Assembly (NCBI RefSeq): GCF_016801775.1
Contig: NZ_CP069004.1
Span: 2,294,001 to 2,358,000 of the forward strand
Direction: 5' to 3'
Length of the DNA stretch: 64,000 nucleotides
Source: Sulfitobacter mediterraneus
GTDB taxonomy: Bacteria; Pseudomonadota; Alphaproteobacteria; Rhodobacterales; Rhodobacteraceae
A model generated the notes under the pieces. The model worked only from the letters and a program-made list of their open reading frames with translations, had not been told where the DNA came from and ran no database searches. The translations under genes and the position numbers were made by a program. Positions 33,053 through 42,007 of this stretch are shown here, piece after piece. Position 1 is the first letter of the stretch; every line of letters starts with the position of its first letter.

Positions 33053-34888
33053 TTGACAGCTTTTGACACATTATTCTCCGGACCGCCCTTGGGCCCGGAT
33101 GACCACAAGGGCAGATCGGTCGGGCTCAGGATTCTGGCGACCACGGATCTGCATTTGCAACTGCACGGATATGACTACCACGCAGACCGGCAGGGCCCGC
33201 ATTTCGGCCTCGCGGGGCTTGCGCCGCAAATCACGACCGCCCGCGAGGAGGCAGAGCGGATGGGAATGGCCTGCGTCCTGCTCGACAACGGTGATTTCCT
33301 TCAAGGCGGCGCGATGGGTACATGGCTGGCCAACCGGCCCGTGACCGCCGCGCATCCGCTGGTCAAAACAATGAACACCATCGGGTACGACGCCATCGGG
33401 TTGGGCAACCACGATCTGGATTTTGGCTTGCCCTATCTCAACGCGCTGGCGGAGCATCTGAATATGCCACTGGTCGCCAGCAATCTGCGGGGGCCAACGA
33501 CATCCGCCCTTTACCGCAGTGCGATCGTCTCTGCCCGGCTCCCCTCGCACGGAACACCCCCGGCCGCGGCGCTGCGGGTTGGGGTGATCTCTGTCCTGCC
33601 GCGCGGTACGGATCAATGGAATGCCAACGTTCTGTCAGGGCAAGCCACGGTACAAGACTATCACAAAGCGGTTGAACGGGCCGCGCCCGCCCTGCGCAGT
33701 GCCGGGGCGCACGTGGTTGTCCTTCTCGCGCATATGGGCAGGCAAGAGTTCCACACAGGGACCGCATCAGACCCCGCATTGGCATCCCTCAGGGGCATCG
33801 ATGCGATCGTTTTGGGACACACTCACGAAAGCTTTCCACTGTCAAAAAGCGCCTGTAGCCCCAACAGTCCTGCGGGCCGCATTGCAGGTCGTCCCGCGAT
33901 CATGCCCGGACATCACGGATCTCATCTGGGCGTGCTGGACATCACCTTGCAAGCGGGCAGCGACAACCAGTGGCGCGTCTGCGCCCATCAAGCCGAATTG
34001 CGAGAAAACACATCAAGGCCCTGCGAAAAACTCCTGTCCGCCTCTGCGCAGGCGCACGGTCTGGTCCAGCGTCACTTGAGACAGCCGGTAGGGCGCCTTC
34101 AACGCCGAATGCACAATTACTTTTCCTTTGCCGCGCCCACACAGATATGCGCCCTGCTCGCACAGGCCAAAAGGGCCGCCATTTTGGACCAGATTCGCGG
34201 CACCGCAAATGCGGCTTTGCCCCTTGCCATTGCTGTCTCTGCCCAAACCGCGGGTGGGCGCAACGGCGCTGACAACTTTGTTGAGGTTGCGCCCGGCCCC
34301 TTTCTCCGGCGTGATCTCAACGCGCCTTGCCCCCATGACAATGAAATCTGGGCGCTTCGTGTGACGGGCCGCGAAATTCGCGGGTGGCTCGAACAGGCGG
34401 CGGCGGTGTTTCAGCGCTTGCAAGCATGCGAACCCGATCAGAACCTGCTGCATCCCGGCACGGCACCCTTTCACTTTCTTACCCTTTATGGTCTGCGTTA
34501 TGAGATTGATCCGACAAAGCCCTTGGGCGCACGCATCAGCGATTTACGCTGCGATCAGGGGCCATTGGCGCCAAAAGATTCTGTCGTGCTGGTCACAGAC
34601 CATTTTCGCGCCGGTGGTGGCGGAGGATATCCGGCACTTGATCCAAAGAACGTGATCCTGCGCCATGCCGCCAATCTGCACGCCGCAGTTCAAGATAGTC
34701 TTACCGGCAACATTCTGGAAGAGGATCCCTTGGTCAGGCCTTGGAAGCTCAAGCCATCCCAAAGCGTGAAAGCGATTCTGAATACATCACCAAGGGCGCG
34801 CCTCCACTTGCAAGACATCGCTCATCTCAAGCCAGAGGACTGCGGGACAAGTGAAGATGGCTTTGCAAAAATACGCCTGTCGCTCTGA
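33053..34888 (+). CDS. Bifunctional metallophosphoesterase / 5'-nucleotidase-like protein (UshA/CpdB family)
   Basis: 611 aa. N-terminal calcineurin-like domain with DLHLQLHGYD, DNGDFLQGG, GNHDLDFG, LLAHMG and GHTHESFP metal motifs; C-terminal nucleotidase domain with FRAGGGGGYPALD for base and phosphate binding. The frame is open only from about 33020 and the first usable start is TTG at 33053 with TAGG upstream. No signal peptide is visible, though UshA and CpdB relatives are periplasmic; it may be cytoplasmic. Activity is probably on 2',3'-cyclic nucleotides or nucleoside monophosphates. Divergent from nudC; ffs follows 35 bp downstream. Confidence 0.85.
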   Translation: MTAFDTLFSGPPLGPDDHKGRSVGLRILATTDLHLQLHGYDYHADRQGPHFGLAGLAPQITTAREEAERMGMACVLLDNGDFLQGGAMGTWLANRPVTAAHPLVKTMNTIGYDAIGLGNHDLDFGLPYLNALAEHLNMPLVASNLRGPTTSALYRSAIVSARLPSHGTPPAAALRVGVISVLPRGTDQWNANVLSGQATVQDYHKAVERAAPALRSAGAHVVVLLAHMGRQEFHTGTASDPALASLRGIDAIVLGHTHESFPLSKSACSPNSPAGRIAGRPAIMPGHHGSHLGVLDITLQAGSDNQWRVCAHQAELRENTSRPCEKLLSASAQAHGLVQRHLRQPVGRLQRRMHNYFSFAAPTQICALLAQAKRAAILDQIRGTANAALPLAIAVSAQTAGGRNGADNFVEVAPGPFLRRDLNAPCPHDNEIWALRVTGREIRGWLEQAAAVFQRLQACEPDQNLLHPGTAPFHFLTLYGLRYEIDPTKPLGARISDLRCDQGPLAPKDSVVLVTDHFRAGGGGGYPALDPKNVILRHAANLHAAVQDSLTGNILEEDPLVRPWKLKPSQSVKAILNTSPRARLHLQDIAHLKPEDCGTSEDGFAKIRLSL

Positions 34889-34891
34889 TGC

Positions 34892-34920
34892 TTGCGCTTG
34901 GTGCGGCGGCGTCCTATATG
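34892..34920 (+). promoter_or_regulatory. Likely sigma-70 promoter of ffs
   Basis: TTGCGC (34892-34897) and TATATG (34915-34920) are separated by exactly 17 bp, and the -10 ends 4 bp before the inferred RNA 5' end. Confidence 0.6.
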
Positions 34921-34923
34921 AGC

Positions 34924-35022
34924 GGTGAGAGGTTGGTGCGGGCAGGCGCCTCGCCAACCCGGTCAGATCCGGAAGGAAGCAGCCGTAACGAGTCCCGCTT
35001 GGGTCGTTATCAATCTCTCACC
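34924..35022 (+). ncRNA. ffs: Signal recognition particle RNA, small bacterial type (4.5S RNA)
   Basis: The invariant SRP helix 8 core GGTCAGATCCGGAAGGAAGC is present at 34961-34980, followed by AGCCGTAACGAGTCCCGC. The two ends, GGTGAGAG and CTCTCACC, pair, closing the long hairpin of about 99 nt. It binds Ffh (domain IV) and targets membrane proteins. Its own promoter lies just upstream, inside the gap after the phosphoesterase gene. Confidence 0.95.
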
Positions 35023-35058
35023 TGATGCAACGGTCCCAAGTGGGCCGCGCATTCCGGC

Positions 35059-35937
35059 TCATCGTAAAATCTGATCCCAAACCGCTCGGTTCTTTCGGGA
35101 AAACGCGCCGATATGACCAACGGCTTCGAGGCCAAGCGCCGCTGGCGTAATCACGGTGACATCGGCATCGGTTTTGCCATAATCCCGCGCCAGCCGTTTC
35201 ACACAATGCGGCGGCATCATTACGTCGTCTTCAAAGGCGATGAATTTGACCTCGGTCGCGGGTTGGTTCCAGTTGATCGCAGGCAAGGTCTGGCCGGCCT
35301 CATCGCCAAAGGTGTTTTTGGAAGTGCACCAATGCCGCCATTGCCAATAGGCCGGTCCCGGCAGATCCTCCCCAATGCCAAGCAGTTTGCCCGGAATATA
35401 TCCAAACAGCGCCGCCATCATTGGCCCCAGGCCAAACCAGAACATAAGCGCCTGTGCGCGGTAAGGCCAAGGATGATCGGAGTGGCTGACATTGCCGGAA
35501 GCCACACAGATCACGCGATCAATACCGCTCGTGTCCTGCTGTAACGGCAGTGTCATGGCACCAAGGGAATGACCAATTGTCCAGAATGCCAGTTCAGGGA
35601 AATTTCGCCGCACATAGGCGCGGGCGGCTTGCTGATCTTGCAACCCCCAGTCGGCCATCGAAGCGGTCGATTTGCGTACAGATCCACGCCCGGACCGCCC
35701 CATATCGCGGTAGTCATAGGTGAACACGACAAAGCCATGCTCTTGTGCAGCATATTCGGCAAAGGCCCGATAAAATGTTTGCGGTACGCCCGTAGCGCCA
35801 TTGATCACCAGCGCGCCGCGTGCGGCCCCCGATGGCAAGAAAAACTCGCCAATCAATTCAGCTCCATCTTTGGTCTTGAAGACCTCAACCTTCTTCATCG
35901 GGCCCCTCAAATGGGCATATGTCGCGCCGTCTGCCAT
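35059..35937 (-). CDS. Alpha/beta hydrolase (serine hydrolase)
   Basis: 292 aa. Starts MADGATYAHLRGPMKKVEVF; hydrolase core with ALVINGATGVPQTFY (oxyanion region), GHSLGAMTLPL (nucleophile Ser) and a C-terminal His in LGLEAVGHIGAFS. No signal peptide. ATG at 35937 has GGAG 7 bases upstream; a long in-frame extension runs over the divergent TetR gene and is rejected. It is divergent from a TetR gene with two TetR-type operators in the 87 bp between, so it is very likely its target. Confidence 0.85.
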   Translation of the reverse strand: MADGATYAHLRGPMKKVEVFKTKDGAELIGEFFLPSGAARGALVINGATGVPQTFYRAFAEYAAQEHGFVVFTYDYRDMGRSGRGSVRKSTASMADWGLQDQQAARAYVRRNFPELAFWTIGHSLGAMTLPLQQDTSGIDRVICVASGNVSHSDHPWPYRAQALMFWFGLGPMMAALFGYIPGKLLGIGEDLPGPAYWQWRHWCTSKNTFGDEAGQTLPAINWNQPATEVKFIAFEDDVMMPPHCVKRLARDYGKTDADVTVITPAALGLEAVGHIGAFSRKNRAVWDQILR

Positions 35938-35961
35938 GCTGTTTCTCCACAGAATACAGGC

Positions 35962-35977
35962 TAGACCAATCGGTCCA
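35962..35977. promoter_or_regulatory. TetR-family operator 1 (TAGACCAATCGGTCCA)
   Basis: 16 bp site with palindromic GACC-N4-GGTC core, the classic shape of TetR/AcrR operators (TAGACCN4GGTCTA). It lies 24 bp from the hydrolase ATG, on the side of that gene's promoter. Confidence 0.72.
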
Positions 35978-35989
35978 ATTGATTCCATC

Positions 35990-36005
35990 TGGACCAATCG
36001 GTCTA
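35990..36005. promoter_or_regulatory. TetR-family operator 2 (TGGACCAATCGGTCTA)
   Basis: Second copy, 28 bp from the first, with the same GACCAATCGGTC core. It ends 19 bp before the TetR ATG, so it could give autorepression. Confidence 0.72.
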
Positions 36006-36024
36006 GTTGTGTCAAGAAGGAAAA

Positions 36025-36579
36025 ATGACCAAACGCGCACTCTCCACCAAGGATCGATTGATACGATCTGCCGCCAACCTGTTTCGGGTGCGCGGGTATC
36101 ATGGGGTCGGACTGAACGATCTTTTGGCCCATGCAAATGCGCCCAAGGGTTCGCTTTACCATCATTTTCCTGATGGAAAACCGGACCTTGCCAAGGCGGC
36201 GGCGATCTGGGCCTCCGATGAAATGCTGCGGCTTATCGCCGTCAGCTTTGAGGAGGCAAAAACCTTTGAGGACGGCATGACAACGCTGTGTCACAAACTG
36301 GCGAAATTGTTTGACCTTGCCGGCCGATGGGATGGTTGCCCGATCTCGTCCACCCTATTCGAAGGGCCGGACAACGAAGATTTTCGTGCCTGCGCCGAGC
36401 AGTTGTTCAACGGCTGGATTGCCGAAGGGGCAGAGGCGGCGGAACGTCTGGGTGATGCGCCCGACGAGGCCCGCCGCAAATCGGAACGCATGTTTATCAT
36501 GGTGCAGGGCGGCTGGACGCTTGCCCGCGCCCGCCGGTCCTCCGATGTGCTGCGCGAATTGCCCGGTTTGCTCAACTAA
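36025..36579 (+). CDS. TetR/AcrR family transcriptional regulator
   Basis: 184 aa. N-terminal TetR helix-turn-helix: TKDRLIRSAANLFRVRGYHG, then LLAHANAPKGSLYHHFPDGK. The C-terminal ligand domain resembles the TetR_C group of regulators next to hydrolases and efflux genes. ATG at 36025 follows GAAGG by 4-5 bases. It shares its promoter region and two operators with the divergent hydrolase. Its stop overlaps the convergent YpfJ-like gene by 4 bp. Confidence 0.92.
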   Translation: MTKRALSTKDRLIRSAANLFRVRGYHGVGLNDLLAHANAPKGSLYHHFPDGKPDLAKAAAIWASDEMLRLIAVSFEEAKTFEDGMTTLCHKLAKLFDLAGRWDGCPISSTLFEGPDNEDFRACAEQLFNGWIAEGAEAAERLGDAPDEARRKSERMFIMVQGGWTLARARRSSDVLRELPGLLN

Positions 36580-37427
36580 AGCCGTGCGGCGGCGAAGGTA
36601 TCACATTGCCCGATATCACCGCTTTCATAGCCCCGCGCAAACCAACGCGCCCGCTGTTCTGAGGTGCCATGGGTAAAGGTATGCGGCTGCGGGACACGCC
36701 CGGCCTGTCTTTGCAAATGGTCATCGCCGATCTTGCGCGCCGCATTCAGCGCCTCTTGCAAATCGCCCTTTTCCATCAACCCCTGCACATTGGTGGCCCA
36801 AATACCCGAGAGACAATCGGCCATCAGCTCCAGCCGGACGGTCAGGGCATTGGCTTCGACCTTACTGGCTTGCTGCCGCGCGGCGTTGACCTTGGGCAAG
36901 ATGCCGAGCTGGTTCTGCACGTGATGCGCCACCTCATGGGCGATCACATAGGCCGCGGCAAAATCACCGCCCGCCCCCATACGTTGATCCAACAATGTGA
37001 AAAAGCTGGTGTCCAGATAAGCCTTGTTGTCCGCCGGACAGTAGAACGGCCCCGTGGCGCCCGATGCACCGCCACACGGGCTTTGTGTAACGCCGGAAAA
37101 CACGACCAGCTTTGGTGGTTGATATTGGCGGTTGAGCTGCTGCGCAAAGATATTGGTCCAGACATCTTCGGTGGTGGCCAAAACCTGCGCTGAGAATTGG
37201 GTTGCGCGACTGTCGGCGTCAGACACGGGCGCAGTTTGCTGCGTTTGAACGGTGCCGCCGCCTTGCAGGAGAGGGCTCACATCAATACCGGTGAAATATC
37301 CGATTGCAAGAACCGCAATGACACCCACAAGGCCAAGCCCACCAGCACGGCCACCGCGTCCACCGCCCCTGCGTCCCCCGCTGCGCACTTCTACATTTCT
37401 GCTGCGCCGAATACCTCTCAACCGCAT
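36576..37427 (-). CDS. Neutral zinc metallopeptidase, YpfJ family
   Basis: 283 aa. A Gly/Arg-rich N-terminus (about 10-30) precedes one membrane helix (LVGVIAVLAIGYFTGI), then a periplasmic peptidase domain with the zinc motif HEVAHH and a conserved C-terminal FTHGTSEQRARWFARGY. This matches the putative neutral zinc metallopeptidase family. ATG at 37427 chosen with AAGGGG 7 bases ahead. Target unknown. Confidence 0.9.
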   Translation of the reverse strand: MRLRGIRRSRNVEVRSGGRRGGGRGGRAGGLGLVGVIAVLAIGYFTGIDVSPLLQGGGTVQTQQTAPVSDADSRATQFSAQVLATTEDVWTNIFAQQLNRQYQPPKLVVFSGVTQSPCGGASGATGPFYCPADNKAYLDTSFFTLLDQRMGAGGDFAAAYVIAHEVAHHVQNQLGILPKVNAARQQASKVEANALTVRLELMADCLSGIWATNVQGLMEKGDLQEALNAARKIGDDHLQRQAGRVPQPHTFTHGTSEQRARWFARGYESGDIGQCDTFAAARL

Positions 37428-37490
37428 GACACCACCCCTTTTTGCAACGGCACTATTGTCAGCCGAACGCATCAGCCACACAATAGTTCA

Positions 37491-37853
37491 ATGAACGATA
37501 GCAATGAAATGGCAAAAGACCGGACAGATTGGGCCGAAGACCGCACCATTCTGGCGAACGAACGCACTTTTGCAGGCTGGATGCGCACAGGCATGGCGTC
37601 ATTGGCCATCGCTGTGGGGCTCAAGGCGGTGTTTGGCGCATTTGACCCCACATGGCTGGCCAAGTCGGTCGCATCGGTGTTTGTCCTGATCGCGATCTAT
37701 ATTTTCTGGGCCGCGCAGCAGCAAAGCCGCCGCACCCTCGACCGGCTCAGCGAACATCAGGCCGCCTCACAACCCCACAGCCGAATGCGCAACCTTGCCA
37801 TCGCCTTCATCGGCGGGTCGATTGCGACGGGCGCGATCCTCTGGACACTGTGA
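37491..37853 (+). CDS. DUF202/YidH-like membrane protein
   Basis: 120 aa with the family N-terminus DRTILANERTFAGWMRTGMA and three membrane helices. Related to yeast/bacterial YidH and to a domain of vacuolar transporter chaperones; function unknown. Ribosome sites are poor for both candidate starts (37491 and 37509), so the exact N-terminus is uncertain. It is divergent from the YpfJ-like gene and 67 bp before dnaX. Confidence 0.82.
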   Translation: MNDSNEMAKDRTDWAEDRTILANERTFAGWMRTGMASLAIAVGLKAVFGAFDPTWLAKSVASVFVLIAIYIFWAAQQQSRRTLDRLSEHQAASQPHSRMRNLAIAFIGGSIATGAILWTL

Positions 37854-37920
37854 GGGTGGTGGACGCCGCGCGGCGGAACGCCTAGTTTAACACCTTGACC
37901 GAATCCGCCGCAGGAACACC

Positions 37921-39666
37921 ATGACCGCACCCACAGCCTACCGCGTGCTGGCCCGCAAATACCGGCCCGAAACCTTTGTCGATCTGGTCGGCCAGGACGC
38001 CATGGTGCGCACCCTCAAGAATGCCTTCGAGGCGGATCGCATTGCCCAAGCCTTTGTAATGACAGGCATTCGCGGCACCGGCAAAACCACAACCGCGCGG
38101 ATCATCGCCAAAGGCATGAACTGTATCGGCCCCGATGGCACCGGCGGCCCAACCACCGAACCCTGCGGCGTTTGCGAGCATTGCACCGCAATCATGGAGG
38201 GGCGCCATGTTGACGTGATGGAAATGGACGCCGCCTCTAATACCGGCGTCGCCAACATCCGCGAAATTATCGACAGCGTGCATTACCGCGCCGCATCGGC
38301 CCGTTACAAAGTCTACATCATCGACGAAGTTCACATGCTGTCCACAGGTGCGTTCAACGCCTTGCTCAAGACGCTGGAAGAACCGCCCGAGCACGTCAAA
38401 TTCATCTTTGCGACCACCGAGATTCGCAAAGTGCCGGTCACGGTGCTGTCGCGGTGCCAGAGGTTTGACCTGCGCCGGATCGAGCCCGAAGTCATGATCG
38501 AAATGCTGCGCCGGATTGCAAACGGCGAAGAGGCCCAGATCACGGATGATGCGCTGGCCCTGATCACCCGCGCCGCCGAAGGATCCGCGCGGGATGCGAC
38601 CTCCCTTCTTGATCAGGCAATCAGCCACGGCGCCGGAGAAACCACCGCTGATCAGGTGCGGGCCATGCTGGGTCTGGCCGACCGGGGCCGGGTGCTCGAT
38701 CTGTTTGACATGATCTTGCGCGGGGATGCCGCCGCCGCCCTGACCGAACTGAGCGGCCAATATGCCGATGGCGCCGACCCGATGGCGGTGCTGCGCGATC
38801 TGGCCGAGATCACCCACTGGATTTCGGTGGTGAAAATCACACCAGAGGCCGCCGAAGACCCAACCGTATCCCCCGAAGAGCGCAATCGCGGCACCCAGAT
38901 GGCTGAGGCCCTGCCGATGCGGGTGCTGACGCGGCTCTGGCAGATGCTGCTCAAGGCGCTGGATGAAGTCGCGGCGGCCCCCAACGCGATGATGGCCGCA
39001 GAAATGGCGATTATCCGATTGACTCACGTGGCCGATCTGCCCTCCCCCGAGGAACTCGTGCGCAAGTTGCAAAACACCACGCCCCCCCCCGCCCCTTCGG
39101 CCGGCGGATACGGCGGCGGCATGGCCCCCTCAGGCGGTGCGCCCATGGCCCAATCAGGCCGGACCGCGCCATCCGGTGGTGGCGGCGGCAGCCCGGTTAC
39201 GGCCTTGGCGACGGATACCGACGCGGCATTGGCGCGTTTTCCGACCTTTCACCATGTCGTCGAGCTGATCCGCGCCAACCGCGATGTGAAACTGCTGGTC
39301 GAGGTGGAAACCTCCCTGCGTCTGGTCGCCTACCAGCCCGGTCGCATCGAATTTACCCCAACCGACAATGCCCCGCGCGATCTGGCACAGCGCCTTGGCG
39401 CAAAGCTTCAGCAATGGACAGGCAACCGCTGGGCCGTGACTGTGGTGAACGATGGCGACAGCGAGACCATTGCCGAAGTTCGGGACGCCAAAGACCGCGC
39501 CCTGCGGCAAGAGGCCGAAGATCACCCCCTGATGCAGGCCGTTCTAGCGCAATTCCCCAAGGCAAAGATCACCGCGATCCGCACCCCCGAAGACATCGCA
39601 GCCGCCGCTGTTCAGGAGGCATTGCCGGAAGTCGAAGACGAATGGGATCCCTTCGAGGAGGATTGA
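37921..39666 (+). CDS. dnaX: DNA polymerase III subunit gamma/tau
   Basis: 581 aa clamp-loader ATPase. Walker A GIRGTGKTT (near 44-52), a four-cysteine zinc module (C64 and the CGVCEHC cluster, 75-81), DEVHM Walker B, and the SRC sensor (VLSRCQRFDLRR). After the AAA+ lid a Gly/Pro/Ser-rich linker (about 385-425) joins a tau-type domain IV-V. The gene is followed by ybaB and recR, the standard dnaX-ybaB-recR recombination/replication operon. Confidence 0.97.
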   Translation: MTAPTAYRVLARKYRPETFVDLVGQDAMVRTLKNAFEADRIAQAFVMTGIRGTGKTTTARIIAKGMNCIGPDGTGGPTTEPCGVCEHCTAIMEGRHVDVMEMDAASNTGVANIREIIDSVHYRAASARYKVYIIDEVHMLSTGAFNALLKTLEEPPEHVKFIFATTEIRKVPVTVLSRCQRFDLRRIEPEVMIEMLRRIANGEEAQITDDALALITRAAEGSARDATSLLDQAISHGAGETTADQVRAMLGLADRGRVLDLFDMILRGDAAAALTELSGQYADGADPMAVLRDLAEITHWISVVKITPEAAEDPTVSPEERNRGTQMAEALPMRVLTRLWQMLLKALDEVAAAPNAMMAAEMAIIRLTHVADLPSPEELVRKLQNTTPPPAPSAGGYGGGMAPSGGAPMAQSGRTAPSGGGGGSPVTALATDTDAALARFPTFHHVVELIRANRDVKLLVEVETSLRLVAYQPGRIEFTPTDNAPRDLAQRLGAKLQQWTGNRWAVTVVNDGDSETIAEVRDAKDRALRQEAEDHPLMQAVLAQFPKAKITAIRTPEDIAAAAVQEALPEVEDEWDPFEED

Positions 39667-39720
39667 TTCCCCCTTCTCAGGGCCACATATAGATCCGAAC
39701 AACACCCAAAGGAGAGAGCA

Positions 39721-40065
39721 ATGCTCAAAGGACTAGGCGCACTTGGCGATATGGCCGGGATGATGAAAAAAGCACAGGAAATGCAGGGCAAGATGGCCCA
39801 ACTGCAAGACGACATGCACAACATCATGGTCACCGGCGAAAGTGGTGCGGGTCTGGTCAAAGCGGTCTGCTCTGCCAAGGGCGAGCTGAAATCGCTCGAC
39901 ATCGACCCGTCGATCTTCAATGGCGATGACAAAGAGGTGGTCGAGGATCTGATCCTCGCGGCTATCAAAGACGCCCAGGCCAAAGCCTCTGACAAGGCGC
40001 AGGCCGAAATGGCGAAATTGACCGAAGGCATGGGCCTGCCCGCCGATATGAAACTGCCGTTCTGA
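39721..40065 (+). CDS. ybaB: YbaB/EbfC family nucleoid-associated protein
   Basis: 114 aa, small DNA-binding dimer. N-terminal helix MMKKAQEMQGKMAQLQDDM and the strand LVKAVCSAKGELKSLDIDPS match the family. An ideal ribosome site (AAAGGAGAGAGCA) sits ahead of the ATG. It occupies the usual place between dnaX and recR. Confidence 0.95.
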   Translation: MLKGLGALGDMAGMMKKAQEMQGKMAQLQDDMHNIMVTGESGAGLVKAVCSAKGELKSLDIDPSIFNGDDKEVVEDLILAAIKDAQAKASDKAQAEMAKLTEGMGLPADMKLPF

Positions 40066-40130
40066 CAATGCGGCCGCTGCTTCATTTGGAAAAATAAACT
40101 CAACCCTTCCCGCGCAACAGGTGCCTCCCT

Positions 40131-40724
40131 TTGAGCTCAACCCGCGACATCGACAACCTGATCGAGATGATGGCCAAGCTCCCGGGGCTTGGCCCGCGAT
40201 CGGCGCGGCGGGCGGTTTTGCATCTGATCCGAAAACGTGCCCTGTTGCTGACGCCCTTGTCGGACCTGATGCAGACGGTCGCGGCCACGGCACGGGAATG
40301 TCTGAACTGCGGCAATATTGGCACTGAGGACATCTGCGATATCTGCACCTCTGAAAAACGCGCCAATGGAGAGTTATGCGTGGTCGAAGACGTGGCCGAT
40401 CTATGGGCGATGGAGCGGTCAGGCGTGTTCAAAGGGCGCTATCATGTTCTGGGCGGCACATTGTCTGCGCTGGATGCCATCGGCCCGCAGGAATTGCGCA
40501 TTCCCCGCCTGATTGACCGCGTCGCGATCGAAGCGGTCAGCGAGGTCATCCTTGCCCTCAACGCCACCATCGACGGCCAGACCACGGCGCATTACATCGC
40601 TGATCAACTCGACGGGCAGGTCACACTGACCTCACTGGCGCAGGGCGTGCCCATCGGCGGAGAGCTTGACTACCTCGATGATGGCACGATCACGGCGGCC
40701 ATGCGCGCACGCAAAAGCCTGTAG
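40131..40724 (+). CDS. recR: Recombination mediator RecR
   Basis: 197 aa. Helix-hairpin-helix [18 protein letters not shown], zinc finger [16 protein letters not shown], and Toprim domain starting [17 protein letters not shown], in the RecR order. Works with RecO/RecF to load RecA on gaps. The start is TTG at 40131 (TTG AGC TCA), as no in-frame ATG precedes the HhH region; GGT at about 10 bases upstream is a poor ribosome site. Confidence 0.95.
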   Translation: MSSTRDIDNLIEMMAKLPGLGPRSARRAVLHLIRKRALLLTPLSDLMQTVAATARECLNCGNIGTEDICDICTSEKRANGELCVVEDVADLWAMERSGVFKGRYHVLGGTLSALDAIGPQELRIPRLIDRVAIEAVSEVILALNATIDGQTTAHYIADQLDGQVTLTSLAQGVPIGGELDYLDDGTITAAMRARKSL

Positions 40725-40777
40725 CCAGATTTCTTGAAAATTTCCGCCAACCCCAGCAGCCAGCATCAAACAAAATT

Positions 40778-40807
40778 GGCCGCCTGCCCCTCCCAAGACA
40801 GACGGCC
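40778..40807 (-). terminator. Probable terminator of the decarboxylase gene
   Basis: On the minus strand GGCCGTCTG pairs with CAGGCGGCC (one G-T pair) around a 12-base loop, followed by AATTTTGTTTG. It is 20 bp past the decarboxylase stop. Confidence 0.55.
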
Positions 40808-40827
40808 ATTCCGCGCGATGACAATTG

Positions 40828-42000
40828 TCAGAGGACAATCACATCCAGCGGCGGAAAACCATTGAACCCGACCGAGCTGTAAGAGCTGGTATAAGCCCCA
40901 CAGTTGCGAATGACGACCTTGTCACCACAGGCCAGTGCCATTGGCAGATTGATCGGCCGTTTTTCATACAGAATATCGGCACTGTCACAGGACGGTCCAG
41001 CAAGAATGCAGGGGCCAGTGTCGCCGCCATCATGTTTGGTCACAAACTGATAACGGATCGCCTCGCCTTCAGTTTCAGCCAGACCAGAGAAACGGCCAAT
41101 GTCCAGATAGACCCAGCGGTGCAGATCATCCGCAGATTTCCGCGAGACAAGCATCACCTCGGCTGCGATATGCCCCGCCTCGGCCACCAGACCGCGGCCC
41201 GGCTCTGCCATCACCTGCGGCACATCGCCAAACCGCGCGGCAACCGCACGCATGACCGAAGCGGCATAGATGCGCGGCGCTTCGACATGCTCGCCGTAGA
41301 AGGCCGGAAAACCGCCGCCAAGGTTCAAGAGCTGAAGCTCGTGACCTGCCGCAATCGCCGCTTTCCACAAAGGCGCGATCTGATCCAAAACCGGGTTCCA
41401 GAACTCTGCCTTGCGGGTCTGAGATCCAACGTGGAACGACAGACCAAATGGCACAAGACCAACGGCTTTGGCATGATCCAGCAGTGCAGGCAGCGCTGAT
41501 GCGGCGCAGCCAAACTTTCGGCTCAGCGGCCAATCGGCCAGCGAATTTTCCACGATCAGGCGGATATAGACCCGTGCACCAGGTGCATGGGCGGCAATCT
41601 TGTCCAGCTCGGCCTCGGAATCAGCCGCGAACAGGGACACACCAGCGGAATGCGCGAAGGCAATGTCAGAGGCGCGTTTGATTGTATTGCCAAAGGAGAT
41701 ATTGGCCGGCTTGGCCCCTTGCGACAGGCACAGTTCGATTTCGGCGCGGGATGCGGCATCAAAACCAGAACCCTTTTTCACCAACAGGCGGATGATTTCC
41801 GGCGCAGGGTTGGCTTTGACAGCATAATGGATATGTGCGCGACCCAAACCCGCGTGCAGCGCATCGTATTGTGCGGCAACGCGATCACGGCTGATCACCA
41901 GTGTTGGACGGTCAAAATCATTGGCCGCAATAAATGCAACTGCAGGATCGGCATAGACAGGGGTTGCGGCGCGCAGGGCGCCGGGGAGGGTAGCGTTCAT
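40828..42000 (-). CDS. Type III PLP-dependent ornithine/lysine decarboxylase
   Basis: 390 aa of the alanine-racemase-fold (eukaryotic-type) decarboxylases. PLP lysine motif HYAVKANPAPEI; SFGNTIKR; glycine-rich LLNLGGGFPAF; phosphate-binding EPGRGLVAEAG; and the active-site cysteine motif GPSCDSADIL. It makes putrescine or cadaverine for polyamine synthesis. ATG at 42000 follows GGAG by 6 bases; ATG at 42006 is adjacent to that site. The 250 bp upstream carry a run of RNA hairpins that may be a polyamine-related leader. Choice between ornithine and lysine is not possible by eye. Confidence 0.92.
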   Translation of the reverse strand: MNATLPGALRAATPVYADPAVAFIAANDFDRPTLVISRDRVAAQYDALHAGLGRAHIHYAVKANPAPEIIRLLVKKGSGFDAASRAEIELCLSQGAKPANISFGNTIKRASDIAFAHSAGVSLFAADSEAELDKIAAHAPGARVYIRLIVENSLADWPLSRKFGCAASALPALLDHAKAVGLVPFGLSFHVGSQTRKAEFWNPVLDQIAPLWKAAIAAGHELQLLNLGGGFPAFYGEHVEAPRIYAASVMRAVAARFGDVPQVMAEPGRGLVAEAGHIAAEVMLVSRKSADDLHRWVYLDIGRFSGLAETEGEAIRYQFVTKHDGGDTGPCILAGPSCDSADILYEKRPINLPMALACGDKVVIRNCGAYTSSYSSVGFNGFPPLDVIVL

Positions 42001-42007
42001 GGTCATC

